64,000 nt of DNA from assembly GCF_030718935.1 (NCBI RefSeq), contig NZ_CP132194.1, positions 2,108,001-2,172,000 on the forward strand, read 5' to 3'. Positions 55,581 through 64,000 of the stretch are shown piece after piece. Source of the DNA: Psychrobacter sp. M13 (GTDB lineage Bacteria; Pseudomonadota; Gammaproteobacteria; Pseudomonadales; Moraxellaceae). The notes beneath the pieces were generated by a model. It searched no databases. It saw nothing but the letters and a program-made list of their open reading frames with translations, and had not been told where the DNA came from. A program made the translations under genes and the position numbers. The first letter of the stretch is position 1, and the number at the start of each line of letters is the position of its first letter.

Positions 55581-56849
55581 ATGAAAACTAAGTTAAAACT
55601 TATTCAAGCCATAAGTGCTATTGGCGTAGGTTTAATGCTTACGACAGGCGCATTTGCTAATGAGCTAGTCAATGGAGACTTTGAGCTAAATCCGCCTACC
55701 AGTGGGTTTGGTAACCATTTAGATCACTCGATTGCTCCTTGGGTGCTAGGCTCAGGTAATGGTTCTAACGTCATCAGAACCAATCAAGGGGTTAACTCTA
55801 CAGGACAAGGCCCTCGTAAAGATGCATCAGCGGCAGTATCGGGAACCATCAGACACTATCTTGATATTTATAATGGAAATAATGACTTCTATCAAACCTT
55901 TACAGCCACCTGTAATGGAGAAGCGACTTTTGGTGGTTATTTCTCTACCAGAGCCAATCAAGGTGGCACAGCTTCTGTCACCTTACGCAACGGAACAGGT
56001 ACCAATGGATCAGTCGTTGGTCAGTCAAATCTTGTCAATCTGCCAGGTGGTACCTCTGCTACAGATCCTTGGACACGAGTATCCTACACTAGCCCAGTGG
56101 TGGCAGGTAGTACCTATTCATTGGTCATCAAAATGGATAATCAAATGAATTTTGATGAAGCCTTTGTTAAAGTTAAAGGTTGTAACTATGGACTAGGGCC
56201 AGTTAAGCCTGGTGAAGTTATTGGTCAAGTAGGACCCGTTATTATTGATTTTGAAGATGTGGTACTTCCAGTACCCGTGGATAATTGCTGCCCGCCTATC
56301 AATGAGCAATCTATCGCTCGCCAGTTAACTCCTGTTTTCCAGCCAGGTGGCGGATCAAACAGTAATTATCGACTGAATTTTTCAGCAACCTCGCAATTTA
56401 ATAATCAAAATCAAAACTACCTAAACTACGTCAATAGCATGCAACCACCGATCAATGCGCTGATATCTACATGGCGTATTTACGATAAGGCACCTGGCGC
56501 TCTTGGCTCACCAGTTCCAACTTCAGGAGGTTGGGGAACTCAAATTGAAGAGTTTTTTACTACGTATCATATTACTAATCCAATAAGTCATGGTAATACT
56601 TCATCTAACTATTCAATGAAGCCAAATCATTGGTATCGTGTGCAAGTAGGCACCTACTTTAATGGTAATAATAAATTCTTTCCGAAAAAGTGTGAATCCT
56701 CTGATTATTGGGTTAATTGGCAAGTAGGCAATAAATCTGCAGGTTCATCAGGCAGCTTTGTCATCAGTGATGGTAAAAAAGAGCTTGCTCGTATCCAGTC
56801 AGAGCCTAGATCTATACCAATGAAGGCTGTACCAATGAAAAGAAGATAG
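55581..56849 (+). CDS. Secreted protein of unknown function (422 aa)
   Basis: I do not recognise the protein as a whole. It has a signal peptide (cleavage near AFAN-EL, residue 27). The N-terminal region begins LVNGDFE and runs to about residue 205 as a beta-rich, Gly/Thr/Asn-rich module, reminiscent of DUF642-like or carbohydrate-binding jelly rolls. A second domain (about 235-400) starts with DNCCPP and has further Cys at KKCESSDY. The C-terminus is basic (KAVPMKRR). AAAGGGAG precedes the ATG. It is controlled by the palindromic promoter upstream and ended by a terminator downstream. Confidence 0.7.
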   Translation: MKTKLKLIQAISAIGVGLMLTTGAFANELVNGDFELNPPTSGFGNHLDHSIAPWVLGSGNGSNVIRTNQGVNSTGQGPRKDASAAVSGTIRHYLDIYNGNNDFYQTFTATCNGEATFGGYFSTRANQGGTASVTLRNGTGTNGSVVGQSNLVNLPGGTSATDPWTRVSYTSPVVAGSTYSLVIKMDNQMNFDEAFVKVKGCNYGLGPVKPGEVIGQVGPVIIDFEDVVLPVPVDNCCPPINEQSIARQLTPVFQPGGGSNSNYRLNFSATSQFNNQNQNYLNYVNSMQPPINALISTWRIYDKAPGALGSPVPTSGGWGTQIEEFFTTYHITNPISHGNTSSNYSMKPNHWYRVQVGTYFNGNNKFFPKKCESSDYWVNWQVGNKSAGSSGSFVISDGKKELARIQSEPRSIPMKAVPMKRR

Positions 56850-56947
56850 ACTCTAAAAATATTTAGAATTAGTTTGACCATGCTTCAAGAGCATTCGATA
56901 AGACAAGAAAAACCCATAAAACCTTAGAGACGTTACTTTTAAAAACC

Positions 56948-56978
56948 AAAAAACCTGTCATTAGATGACGGGTTTTTT
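56948..56978 (+). terminator. Terminator after 422-aa gene
   Basis: A 14-bp stem (56948-56961 with 56965-56978, one G-U pair, three-base loop) ending in six T. It separates this gene from site 2. Confidence 0.85.
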
Positions 56979-57061
56979 ACGTCTATGCATTAATTTTTAG
57001 CTCACTAATATAAGTGAAAAGACGTTTTGTTAGCTCGATTATTCTTTTATAAAAGTCATAT

Positions 57062-57099
57062 CGACAATGTACCTGTAGATATTTACAGGTACATTGTCG
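57062..57099. promoter_or_regulatory. Palindromic operator, site 2
   Basis: Same 24-bp element as site 1 with one difference (57069-57092). The dyad is extended here to 16-bp perfect arms starting CGACAATGTACCTGTA around a 6-base centre. Again 15 bp separate it from TTGTTATGCTGAA (57108-57120), with the same extended -10. It controls the 92-aa gene and perhaps the kinase gene downstream. Confidence 0.68.
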
Positions 57100-57174
57100 T
57101 TGAATAATTGTTATGCTGAATTCATAGGTCAAAAGTAGTTCATCAAAATAATTAATATAAAGGACGCTATCATC

Positions 57175-57453
57175 ATGAAAAATTTAAAAATTTTATTTAT
57201 TAGCCTAACTATTGCTCCGCTAGTTGTTTCTGTTGCTTATGCAGATGTTGGCGGTGGTGCTGGTAAGGCATACTTTCCAGATTTCTCTGTAAAACAAAAG
57301 CTCATTCCTCCACCTGCAATTTTAGAAGAACGAAGAGTTATTAGTCGGCAACGAGTAGATATACTAAAAGCTCAATCATTAGCTATAGCTACCACTAAAA
57401 ACACCTCAGATGATCCTACAGCTCAAGAAAATAAGAAATTAAGAGATGACTAA
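57175..57453 (+). CDS. Small secreted protein (92 aa)
   Basis: I do not recognise this protein. It has a signal peptide with cleavage near AYA-DV (residue 23). The mature part of about 69 residues begins VGGGAGKAYFPDFS. It has a PPPAILEERRV segment and a polar, probably disordered tail. It contains no cysteine. AAAGGAC precedes the ATG. The gene lies 65 bp before the kinase gene and after palindromic site 2, so a role as accessory or signal peptide for the kinase is conceivable but unproven. Confidence 0.7.
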   Translation: MKNLKILFISLTIAPLVVSVAYADVGGGAGKAYFPDFSVKQKLIPPPAILEERRVISRQRVDILKAQSLAIATTKNTSDDPTAQENKKLRDD

Positions 57454-57518
57454 ATTGAAAAACCAGTAGATAAACGTATTTTTGAGACAATGCTCACTCA
57501 GATAAAAGGGTAATCCAT

Positions 57519-59369
57519 ATGATTAAACAGCTGATCTGCTTTATATGGTTTATTGTTTTGAGCTCAGTAGCTTTAAGCTCAATCGCTTGGTCAAGCGACG
57601 AGCTTATCGCCATAGATGCAGATTGGCAGTTTTATCAGACCGATGATATTAGCCTTGATTACAACGCGATTCCTGCCAGCGACTGGCAAGCGGTTGAACC
57701 TTCACAATTACTCGCAACCAATGCCAATAATGGTATCTATGGCTGGTACAAAGTTAGCTTTGATTGGCAGTACAGCGTGAGCGATGACTGGCTCTTGTAT
57801 TTTGAGAACATTCGTTATGGTGATGAGACTTGGCTTAATGGGCAGCCAATAGGCGCGACAGGCAAGATTCTGACCCCTTGGGATTTTGTCACTCCTAATC
57901 CTCAGAACGTTGCCCGAAAATATCAGATTCCATCAAACCTACTCAAACCTCAAGACAATATCTTAGCTGTCAAAGTCAACCTCGGCATTGGCGAAGCTTG
58001 GGGCGCGATGTTCCCAGGTGGTGTTGGTATTGGTGGCGATACGATAGCTATCGGTATACCTGATGTCGTTCATGATATATACAATCAACAACTCATTAGT
58101 AATACTCGTTTTGATACGATATTAGTGACTTTAGGACTAATTGATCTATTTATTATTATCTTTTTATTTCGTACCTCTATTCATCATTTTCGAGAGTTTT
58201 GGTGGTTACTTATCAGTAGCGCAACCATGATGTGTGGCTCATTACTGTTAGATTATTGCTTTATGTTAGGAGAACGGCCTAACGGTCTTAGACTATTTTC
58301 TATATTTTTTATGTTGATTGTCCCTCTTACCAGTGCCTTGTATTTTCGAGCTATGTACCAAAACGTATCTGATCGTAAGGTTTATATACTAGTGACATGC
58401 TGGCTATTACTGGTCGCGTTTATAGTTACTCCCAATGTTGCTGTCATTATAAAAGAGATCAGTTGGTTACTATGGACAGCACTTGTGGCTATCGTTTATC
58501 TTTACTGCTTAATCTCAGTAATTAATGGTATCAGACAGCGTAGTAGTGGCGCGGTATTACAGCTGATCGGTCTGAGTATTTATATTGCCTCAATTCGTAC
58601 TCAGTGGTTACCTTATGACTTTTATGAGCATCGCAATATTATTATAGGTACTTTAGTATTTCGTTATGCTCTACTGTTCTCTTACTTTCAACGTATTAGT
58701 CAGATGAGCAATAACTACAAAAAGCTCTCACAGCGTCTGTTAATAACGATTGAAAATCATAAAAAAGATATCGCCCGCGACTTACATGATGACTTAGGTC
58801 AACATTTATCAGCAGCCAAGCTACAGCTGCTATCGTATGACCAAGGTGAAACCAAACTATCTATGAGTTTTATTAAAGAAGAGATCAATGCCGCGATTTT
58901 GTCAACGCGCGAAATAATGGAGGGATTGCACCCTATGCTACTAGAGCGATATCGTTTCGATGAAGCGGTATTACAGGAAACTCGGCACTTGATGCGTTTG
59001 TATCCAGTAGAGATTGAACTCACTATAAGCAAAACAGGTTTTGATAAAGCTATAGAAAAACAGCTATTTCGCATCATTCAAGAGGCACTACACAACGCTA
59101 TAAAGCATGGTAAAGCGAATCTACTTCATGTGCAATTGGCTGTTTATAAACATCAAATTCATTTAATCATAACGGACAATGGTGTCGGCTTTAATCCTAA
59201 TGAGCTGCCTTTATCTTCAACCCATCAAGGTTTTGGTTTGATTAGTTTGCACGAGCGCGTTGCTCTAATTAATGGTAACTTGCAGCTGACTTCTATTAAA
59301 GGCGAAAGTACAACAATTAAAATAATACTACCTTATAAAAACAAAAGATTAGCTTTAAAATCTCTATAA
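57519..59369 (+). CDS. 7TM-DISM histidine kinase with GH2-like sensor
   Basis: Sensor kinase of 616 aa. A signal peptide (1-25) is followed by a periplasmic beta-sandwich (about 30-180). Its YGWYKVSFDW and YGDETWLNGQPIG resemble the sugar-binding domain of GH2 enzymes and the DISM extracellular domains. Seven helices follow (about 200-395). The kinase core is of the HisKA_3 type with His423 in IARDLHDDLGQHLSA, an N box EALHNAIKHGK, and DNGVGF and GFGLISLHERV in the ATPase. It should phosphorylate the NarL-type regulator encoded convergently. A sugar or glycan ligand is inferred from the domain type. Confidence 0.9.
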   Translation: MIKQLICFIWFIVLSSVALSSIAWSSDELIAIDADWQFYQTDDISLDYNAIPASDWQAVEPSQLLATNANNGIYGWYKVSFDWQYSVSDDWLLYFENIRYGDETWLNGQPIGATGKILTPWDFVTPNPQNVARKYQIPSNLLKPQDNILAVKVNLGIGEAWGAMFPGGVGIGGDTIAIGIPDVVHDIYNQQLISNTRFDTILVTLGLIDLFIIIFLFRTSIHHFREFWWLLISSATMMCGSLLLDYCFMLGERPNGLRLFSIFFMLIVPLTSALYFRAMYQNVSDRKVYILVTCWLLLVAFIVTPNVAVIIKEISWLLWTALVAIVYLYCLISVINGIRQRSSGAVLQLIGLSIYIASIRTQWLPYDFYEHRNIIIGTLVFRYALLFSYFQRISQMSNNYKKLSQRLLITIENHKKDIARDLHDDLGQHLSAAKLQLLSYDQGETKLSMSFIKEEINAAILSTREIMEGLHPMLLERYRFDEAVLQETRHLMRLYPVEIELTISKTGFDKAIEKQLFRIIQEALHNAIKHGKANLLHVQLAVYKHQIHLIITDNGVGFNPNELPLSSTHQGFGLISLHERVALINGNLQLTSIKGESTTIKIILPYKNKRLALKSL

Positions 59370-59412
59370 AATAAACCGTTAGCTTTTGATGGTAACTCAT
59401 AGCTATATAGTA

Positions 59413-60048
59413 CTAATTGATATTAACCAAACCATAACTCACCGCTTTTACAATGGCTTGAGTGCGATTGGTTGCCTCTAGCTTTATAAAACAGTTCCTC
59501 ATATGAAAACATACCGTACGCTGAGTAATACCTAGTTGATAAGCAATTTGTTTATTACTATTACCATCAACCGCGCAGATCAAAACCTCAACTTCGCGAT
59601 CCGTTAGATGAGGTGCTATTGCTACCGTTTCTTGGGTTTGTATTTCGTCAAGTAATAAGGGCGATACAAAAATTTCGCCGATACTAACCTTTTCAATAGC
59701 AATTAATAAATCTTCAAATGCATTGTCTTTTAGTACATAGCCTGATAGCCCAAGAGATAGCAACTGCTGCGCTTTGTAGCCATCTTTCAACATAGTTAAC
59801 GCAATCAATTGAGTAGGATAGTTTTGCGTCTTAACGGTGTCAATAATCTGCTCAATGCTCGCACCAGACATAGATAAGTCCATAAGAGCAATATCAGGCT
59901 GATAGCTGTTAATAATATCAAACGCCTCATCGCCATTCGTTGCACTTGCTAATAAATCAACCCAAGCCAGTTTATCAAACAGCATAATAAGACCTTCCAA
60001 AAATATTGGATGATCATCTGCAACAATCAATGTGATTAGGGTTTTCAT
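59413..60048 (-). CDS. NarL/FixJ family response regulator
   Basis: Response regulator of 211 aa. The receiver domain (1-120) has the acidic pair Asp11-Asp12, phospho-acceptor Asp57 in IALMDLSMSG and Lys105 in VLKDN. The C-terminal LuxR-type helix-turn-helix spans LTDREVEVLICAVDGNSNKQ, IAYQLGITQRTVCFH. It is convergent with the kinase gene (43-bp gap). No ribosome binding site precedes the ATG, and a long hairpin lies 20 bases upstream. Likely targets are the two palindromic promoters at 55.5 and 57.1 kb. Confidence 0.9.
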   Translation of the reverse strand: MKTLITLIVADDHPIFLEGLIMLFDKLAWVDLLASATNGDEAFDIINSYQPDIALMDLSMSGASIEQIIDTVKTQNYPTQLIALTMLKDGYKAQQLLSLGLSGYVLKDNAFEDLLIAIEKVSIGEIFVSPLLLDEIQTQETVAIAPHLTDREVEVLICAVDGNSNKQIAYQLGITQRTVCFHMRNCFIKLEATNRTQAIVKAVSYGLVNIN

Positions 60049-60068
60049 TCATTCAGTATAGAGCATAT

Positions 60069-60108
60069 AAAAAGCAGTATTAAGTTTTATTACTTAATAC
60101 TGCTTTTT
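60069..60108. other. 17-bp inverted repeat upstream of the regulator gene
   Basis: Perfect 17-bp arms (AAAAAGCAGTATTAAGT, 60069-60085 with 60092-60108) around a 6-base loop. Read on the minus strand it ends in TTTTTA just 20 bases before the regulator start, like a terminator in its leader. It could attenuate the regulator gene, or be a binding site. The rest of the divergent space up to rlmKL (60109-60316) holds no gene that I see. Confidence 0.7.
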
Positions 60109-60316
60109 ATTGATAATTTTTGTCAATAAAGATAATTATACTAGGGCGTCTTGATGACAATATAAGTGCTTTTATAATCAGTGCTTTTATAACTCAAGTA
60201 ATTTTACTGTTTTAAACCTTTGAGCTTTAGACCTGAATCTCTAAAATTATGGTAAAATCGCGGGTTAACATTCCTGCTCAAATCTGCTTTATTTATTCAG
60301 CCTTATAGGTATCCGT

Positions 60317-62617
60317 ATGACCGCATCAACCACGCCTGTCTCTGTAGCACCCTCTTTAGCAGCAGACCTATCGATTAATCTTGTTATCACTTGTGCTGAT
60401 GGGCTTGAGATACCGCTACAGACTGAGCTGACCAGCTTTGGTATCCCTAGCGAAATCAAGAGTACTGGTCGCTTAACGGTTGTAGGAACCCTAAAAGATC
60501 TATATACGATTTGTCTTTGGTCGCGGGTCGCCTCACGGGTACTGATGCTAATTAAACGCAAAAACATCAATAACGAATATGATGTCGCAGAGCAGCTATA
60601 TGGTTTGGCAAAGTCGATCAGTTGGACTGAGCAGTTTAATCTTGAGCAAACCTTTGCGATTCGCTTGTCTGTCGATAAACGTGTCGCCGTCAGTCAGCAG
60701 TTTGCTATGCTACGTATTAAAGACGCGATTGCCGATACCTTTAATGAGGTTTATGACAGCCGCCCAAACGTCGATAGTAAGAATCCAGACTTTGCTATTT
60801 TTGCGACGGTTAATGATAAGCAAGCTGAGCTATATTTAGACTTGTCTGGTACTAGCCTGCATCGCCGTGGTTATCGTGTAGCGATGACGGATGCACCACT
60901 CAAAGAAAACTTGGCAGCCGCCCTGCTTTATAGTGCTGGCTGGCATCTCCAAAACGCCTCTAATGATGCACCCTACTACAATGCACTGATCGATCCGATG
61001 TGTGGCTCGGGTACTTTTATCATCGAAGCCCTGCTCATGCATTGCGATTATGCGGTCGGTATCGATAAAGCCGCCAACCAGTTTGGTTTTTATCAGTGGC
61101 AGCATCATGATGACACGCTGTGGACAGCGATGATTGATGAGGCACAGACCCGATTCCGAGAGGGCTTAGCTATCGCTATTGAGCAGCCTGATACCCTACC
61201 GCTTATTCTAGGCTTTGATGCTGATAGCGGTGCTATATTAGCGACCCAAAAGAACCTAATAGCCGCAGGCCTGCAAGACTTGTTGCCGCTAATAGATCTA
61301 GAGACTCGCGCCCTTGATCAGCTCAAAGCTACTTTGCAGCCGATGGTTAAAGATGGCAGATTGAGCAATCCGCTAGTCATTACTAACCCGCCTTATGGTG
61401 AGCGCTTAGGCGATGAAGATTATATTCGTCCACTTTATCAAGCATTAGGACTGATCTTACAAGATAGTTTCGCAGGTAGTGGTGTTGATCCGATGATAGG
61501 TATCCTTGCCGCTAACGTTGAGCAAGTCGACATCTTACCTATTAGTGAGCCTAAGACTTTGCGCTGTCACAACGGTGCCATTACCGTTTATTTCCGCTAT
61601 GGTCAGCTTATCGCTGGGCAAGTTGGCTCTCTGATGAGCCGCTTTGAAAAGCGTGAGATTGAGGTTGAAGAAGGCTTAGACTTTATCAATCGTTTGCAAA
61701 AGAACTTAGGTAAACTCCGCAAACAAGCTGCCAAAGAAAAGGTCAGTAATATTCGTGTCTATGACGCTGATCTACCGGACTTTAAGGTCGCCATCGACTT
61801 GTATGGTGACTACGTGCATGTACAAGAATACGCGCCGCCTAAAACCATTCCACCTGAGACCGCCAAAAAACGCTTTAATCTAGCGCTAATGGGTATCCGT
61901 GAAGTATTAGATATTAACCGCGAGCAAGTGTTTATCAAGACTCGTGCCCGTCAGTCGGGTAATGATCAATACAGCAAGCAAGGCAATACCGAGAAAAAAG
62001 GTAAATTTTATATCGCTCGTGAGGATGACGCTTACTTTTATGTCAATTTTACTGACTACTTAGATACGGGGTTGTTTATCGATCACCGTAATATGCGCGC
62101 ACGTATCAAAGCCAATAGCCGCAACAAATCAGTGCTGAATTTATTTGCTTATACTTGTACCGCAAGCGTTCATGCGGCTTTAGCGGGTGCTAAAAAAGTC
62201 ACTAGTGTTGACTTGTCACAGAATTATCTAGATTGGGGTAAGCAGAACTTTGTACTGAACGGTCTTGATGTCAGTCGCAATAACTATCAATTTGTAGCCG
62301 CTGATATATTTGAATGGATTAAAGATAATACTGAACAATTCGATATTATCTTTATCGATCCACCGACCTTTTCAAACTCCAAAAAGTTTCAAGGCACCTT
62401 TGATGTGCAGCGTGACCATGCTGCTCTAATCAACCGCGCTATGAATCGCTTGACGGCTGACGGCGTATTGTATTTCTCTAACAACTTTACTCGCTTTGAA
62501 TTGGATGAGCAGTTAACTGAGCGCTACGATATCACTGATGTTACGCACCAAACCATAGGCTTTGACTTTAATATCAAAAAACCGATCCATCAGAGCTTTG
62601 AGATTCGTCATCGCTAA
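60317..62617 (+). CDS. rlmL: Bifunctional 23S rRNA methyltransferase RlmKL
   Basis: Fused enzyme of 766 aa methylating 23S rRNA G2445 (N2, RlmL part) and G2069 (N7, RlmK part). The N-terminal part has a THUMP domain (about 30-170). RlmL follows with DPMCGSGTFIIEALL and NPPYGERLG (near residue 357). The RlmK half (about 460-766) has LFAYTCTASVHAALAGAKKV and DPPTFSNSKKF. It starts behind TATAGGTA. Length is slightly above the E. coli 702 aa, mostly from loops. Confidence 0.95.
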   Translation: MTASTTPVSVAPSLAADLSINLVITCADGLEIPLQTELTSFGIPSEIKSTGRLTVVGTLKDLYTICLWSRVASRVLMLIKRKNINNEYDVAEQLYGLAKSISWTEQFNLEQTFAIRLSVDKRVAVSQQFAMLRIKDAIADTFNEVYDSRPNVDSKNPDFAIFATVNDKQAELYLDLSGTSLHRRGYRVAMTDAPLKENLAAALLYSAGWHLQNASNDAPYYNALIDPMCGSGTFIIEALLMHCDYAVGIDKAANQFGFYQWQHHDDTLWTAMIDEAQTRFREGLAIAIEQPDTLPLILGFDADSGAILATQKNLIAAGLQDLLPLIDLETRALDQLKATLQPMVKDGRLSNPLVITNPPYGERLGDEDYIRPLYQALGLILQDSFAGSGVDPMIGILAANVEQVDILPISEPKTLRCHNGAITVYFRYGQLIAGQVGSLMSRFEKREIEVEEGLDFINRLQKNLGKLRKQAAKEKVSNIRVYDADLPDFKVAIDLYGDYVHVQEYAPPKTIPPETAKKRFNLALMGIREVLDINREQVFIKTRARQSGNDQYSKQGNTEKKGKFYIAREDDAYFYVNFTDYLDTGLFIDHRNMRARIKANSRNKSVLNLFAYTCTASVHAALAGAKKVTSVDLSQNYLDWGKQNFVLNGLDVSRNNYQFVAADIFEWIKDNTEQFDIIFIDPPTFSNSKKFQGTFDVQRDHAALINRAMNRLTADGVLYFSNNFTRFELDEQLTERYDITDVTHQTIGFDFNIKKPIHQSFEIRHR

Positions 62618-62820
62618 AGCAAGTTATTGCTAAGACGATTATAAGATGATCTGACTTTATTATTAGAAGGGTCATTTATATTAAAACAACATAAACGGGT
62701 ACAATAATGACCTTATCGGCTTTGATTGGGTCATTTATTGTTGTTATGATAGAGCGCTATTACATAATATTATGTTAGTTAATTCTAAAATAATTTAATT
62801 CTAATAAAAAGGATAGTCCT

Positions 62821-63396
62821 ATGGCTTTATCATTAAATAAAGGCGGTAATTTATCGCTAACCAAAACCGACCCAAATCTAACTAAGCTATTGATAGGGTT
62901 AGGTTGGGATGAGCGTGCAACCTCTGGTGCTGAATTTGATCTTGATGCTAGTGTGTTTTTATTAAGCACTGCGGGCAAAGTGCGCGGCGACCATGATTTT
63001 ATCTTCTATAATCAATTAAAATCAGACAATGGCGCAGTCGAGCATACAGGTGACAACCGTACTGGCGAAGGTGATGGCGATGACGAGCTCGTAAAAGTTA
63101 ATTTGACTCAAGTACCAGCCGATGTCGACAAAATCGTCGTTACAGTGACTATTCATGATGCTGCTGCGCGTAGTCAAAACTTTGGACAAGTTGCCAATGC
63201 GTTTATTCGTGTAGTGAACGAAGAGACAGGTACTGAAGTGGTACGCTTCGACTTAGCAGAGGACTATTCTGTAGAGACTGCTATGGTCTTTGGTGAAGTC
63301 TATCGCCATAATAATGAGTGGAAATTTCGTGCAGTAGGTCAAGGCTATTCAGGTGGCTTGCAAGCGATGTGTCAACAGTATGGCGTTGATATCTAA
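62821..63396 (+). CDS. terD: TerD family calcium-binding protein
   Basis: Cytosolic protein of 191 aa with the TerD fold. The opening [38 protein letters not shown] and [12 protein letters not shown] (calcium-binding acidic loop) are characteristic. Family members take part in tellurite, phage and stress responses, although the molecular role is unclear. AAAGGATAG precedes the ATG. A DUF475/TerC-like gene follows, a common pairing. It could equally be named terE or terZ. Confidence 0.92.
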   Translation: MALSLNKGGNLSLTKTDPNLTKLLIGLGWDERATSGAEFDLDASVFLLSTAGKVRGDHDFIFYNQLKSDNGAVEHTGDNRTGEGDGDDELVKVNLTQVPADVDKIVVTVTIHDAAARSQNFGQVANAFIRVVNEETGTEVVRFDLAEDYSVETAMVFGEVYRHNNEWKFRAVGQGYSGGLQAMCQQYGVDI

Positions 63397-63400
63397 TATT

Positions 63401-63430
63401 TTTTAGTGAATTTCATTTTAGTGAATTTCA
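63401..63430 (+). repeat. Perfect tandem repeat, 2 x 15 bp
   Basis: Two identical adjacent copies of TTTTAGTGAATTTCA (63401-63415 and 63416-63430) directly after terD. Confidence 0.9.
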
Positions 63431-63431
63431 T

Positions 63432-63468
63432 AAAGGGTTTAAGCTTATCATATAGGTTTAAGCCCTTT
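63432..63468 (+). terminator. Terminator after terD
   Basis: An 11-bp stem AAAGGGTTTAA/TTAAGCCCTTT (63432-63442 with 63458-63468, one G-U pair), then AATTTTG. Confidence 0.75.
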
Positions 63469-63664
63469 AATTTTGAGCGTTAATCCCTATAATAGGAGGG
63501 TTAATAATCAAGTGCTTATTTATTGGACATGAAGTTATTAGTAGTAAATTTTCCTACAATGCTTTATCTTCTTGTTGTTTTTATAAATGGTATACAAAGC
63601 AAATTTTTATTATTCAATACTTTTTCAAAGCCAGCTTACTTTGTGCTATTAGACAGGATATGTC

Positions 63665-64000
63665 ATGAGACATTTTTATTTAGATTTTATCTTCACTGCT
63701 ATCGCTTTAGCAGTAGCCGCATGGTGGGGATACTCTCACAGTGGCATAAGCGGGATGTTATCTACGCTATCGATTACTGCTATTTTGGCAGTAATGGAGA
63801 TATCATTATCGTTCGATAACGCGGTAGTCAACGCTTCGGTATTGAAGCGCTGGGATGCCTTTTGGAAGATGATATTCTTAACCATCGGTATTTTAATCGC
63901 CGTATTCGGTATGCGTCTGGTGTTCCCTATTGTCATCGTCGCGGTCACCGCTGATCTGGGTATGATGGAAGTCATCACCCTTGCGCTAAACAATCCAGCA
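63665..64000 (+). CDS. DUF475/TerC-like membrane protein, partial
   Basis: The first 112 codons of a membrane protein that runs past the window edge. Helices begin at residue 4 and the segment AILAVMEISLSFDNAVVNASVLKRW carries the NAVV-type motif of the TerC/DUF475 family. AGGA lies nine bases upstream of ATG 63665. The family is associated with tellurite or metal stress and with TerD, which is encoded just before. The frame starting at 63523 on this strand is a different reading and is not favoured. Confidence 0.85.
   Translation, partial: MRHFYLDFIFTAIALAVAAWWGYSHSGISGMLSTLSITAILAVMEISLSFDNAVVNASVLKRWDAFWKMIFLTIGILIAVFGMRLVFPIVIVAVTADLGMMEVITLALNNPA

Noticed and set aside
63523..63819. 98-codon plus-strand frame before and over the DUF475 gene
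   Set aside because: It overlaps the well-supported DUF475 start in another frame and has no ribosome binding site.
1..64000. tRNA, rRNA or CRISPR array
   Set aside because: No T-loop/acceptor pattern, rRNA segment or regularly spaced repeats were noticed by eye; a covariance search would settle the tRNA point.

Overview
The window reads as a chromosomal segment from a gamma-proteobacterium of the Moraxellaceae, most likely Psychrobacter. This rests on moderate GC, dense short intergenic spaces, and the particular protein versions seen (ccoNOQP, gcvT/H/P behind a glycine riboswitch, YcgL, GlpM, a MoxR/CoxE-like pair, comEC, single lolD-lolC pair, rlmKL). The genus call is recognition, not a database match. 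No rRNA, tRNA, CRISPR array, prophage or intact insertion sequence was seen. Two short inverted-repeat-bounded elements look like MITEs.

Layout. 1-3.1 kb: a small unknown gene, two lipoproteins of copper-associated families (DUF305, DUF411), a MITE-like element and a GlpM-type membrane protein. 3.1-12.3 kb: an apparent uptake and catabolic locus on the minus strand (RidA, aldehyde dehydrogenase, M19-like enzyme, BCCT transporter, unknown 587-aa protein, DUF3726 protein) with a divergent LysR regulator and a TSUP permease. 12.3-16.1 kb: VWA/CoxE-like protein with MoxR ATPase, an unknown membrane protein, YcgL. 16.4-22.7 kb: tandem glycine riboswitch, gcvT, gcvH, a nitroreductase and gcvP. 23-35.6 kb: housekeeping and envelope genes (lipase-like hydrolase, RNase D, RecR, YbaB, MetZ, a phospholipase D-like lipoprotein, an MFS permease, DusA, CPBP protease, hydrolase, SppA). 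35.8-43.6 kb: ComEC, DUF2062, LolD/LolC, an unknown protein, an SCP2-like protein. 44.4-50.4 kb: cbb3 oxidase ccoNOQP with ccoG and a FixH-like gene. 50.5-55.4 kb: QueC, small secreted Cys protein, peroxiredoxin, Lpd-like flavoprotein, MscS channel. 55.5-60.1 kb: two secreted proteins of unknown function with a two-component system. 60.3-64 kb: rlmKL, TerD and the start of a DUF475/TerC-like gene that runs off the end.

The most interesting candidate is at 55.4-60.1 kb. Two genes for unrecognised exported proteins (422 and 92 aa) are each preceded by a nearly identical 24-bp palindrome. Each palindrome lies exactly 15 bp upstream of the same extended -10 sequence, centred at about -43.5. The second promoter also leads into a histidine kinase with a GH2-like beta-sandwich sensor domain and seven membrane helices. 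A NarL-type response regulator lies convergent to it. This looks like a small self-contained signalling regulon. Its ligand and output are unknown.

Other notable points: a tandem glycine riboswitch with an unusually long linker; an M19-like enzyme and a BCCT transporter that both lack signature residues of their families; a ComEC without a recognisable beta-lactamase motif; and an elongated CcoP.
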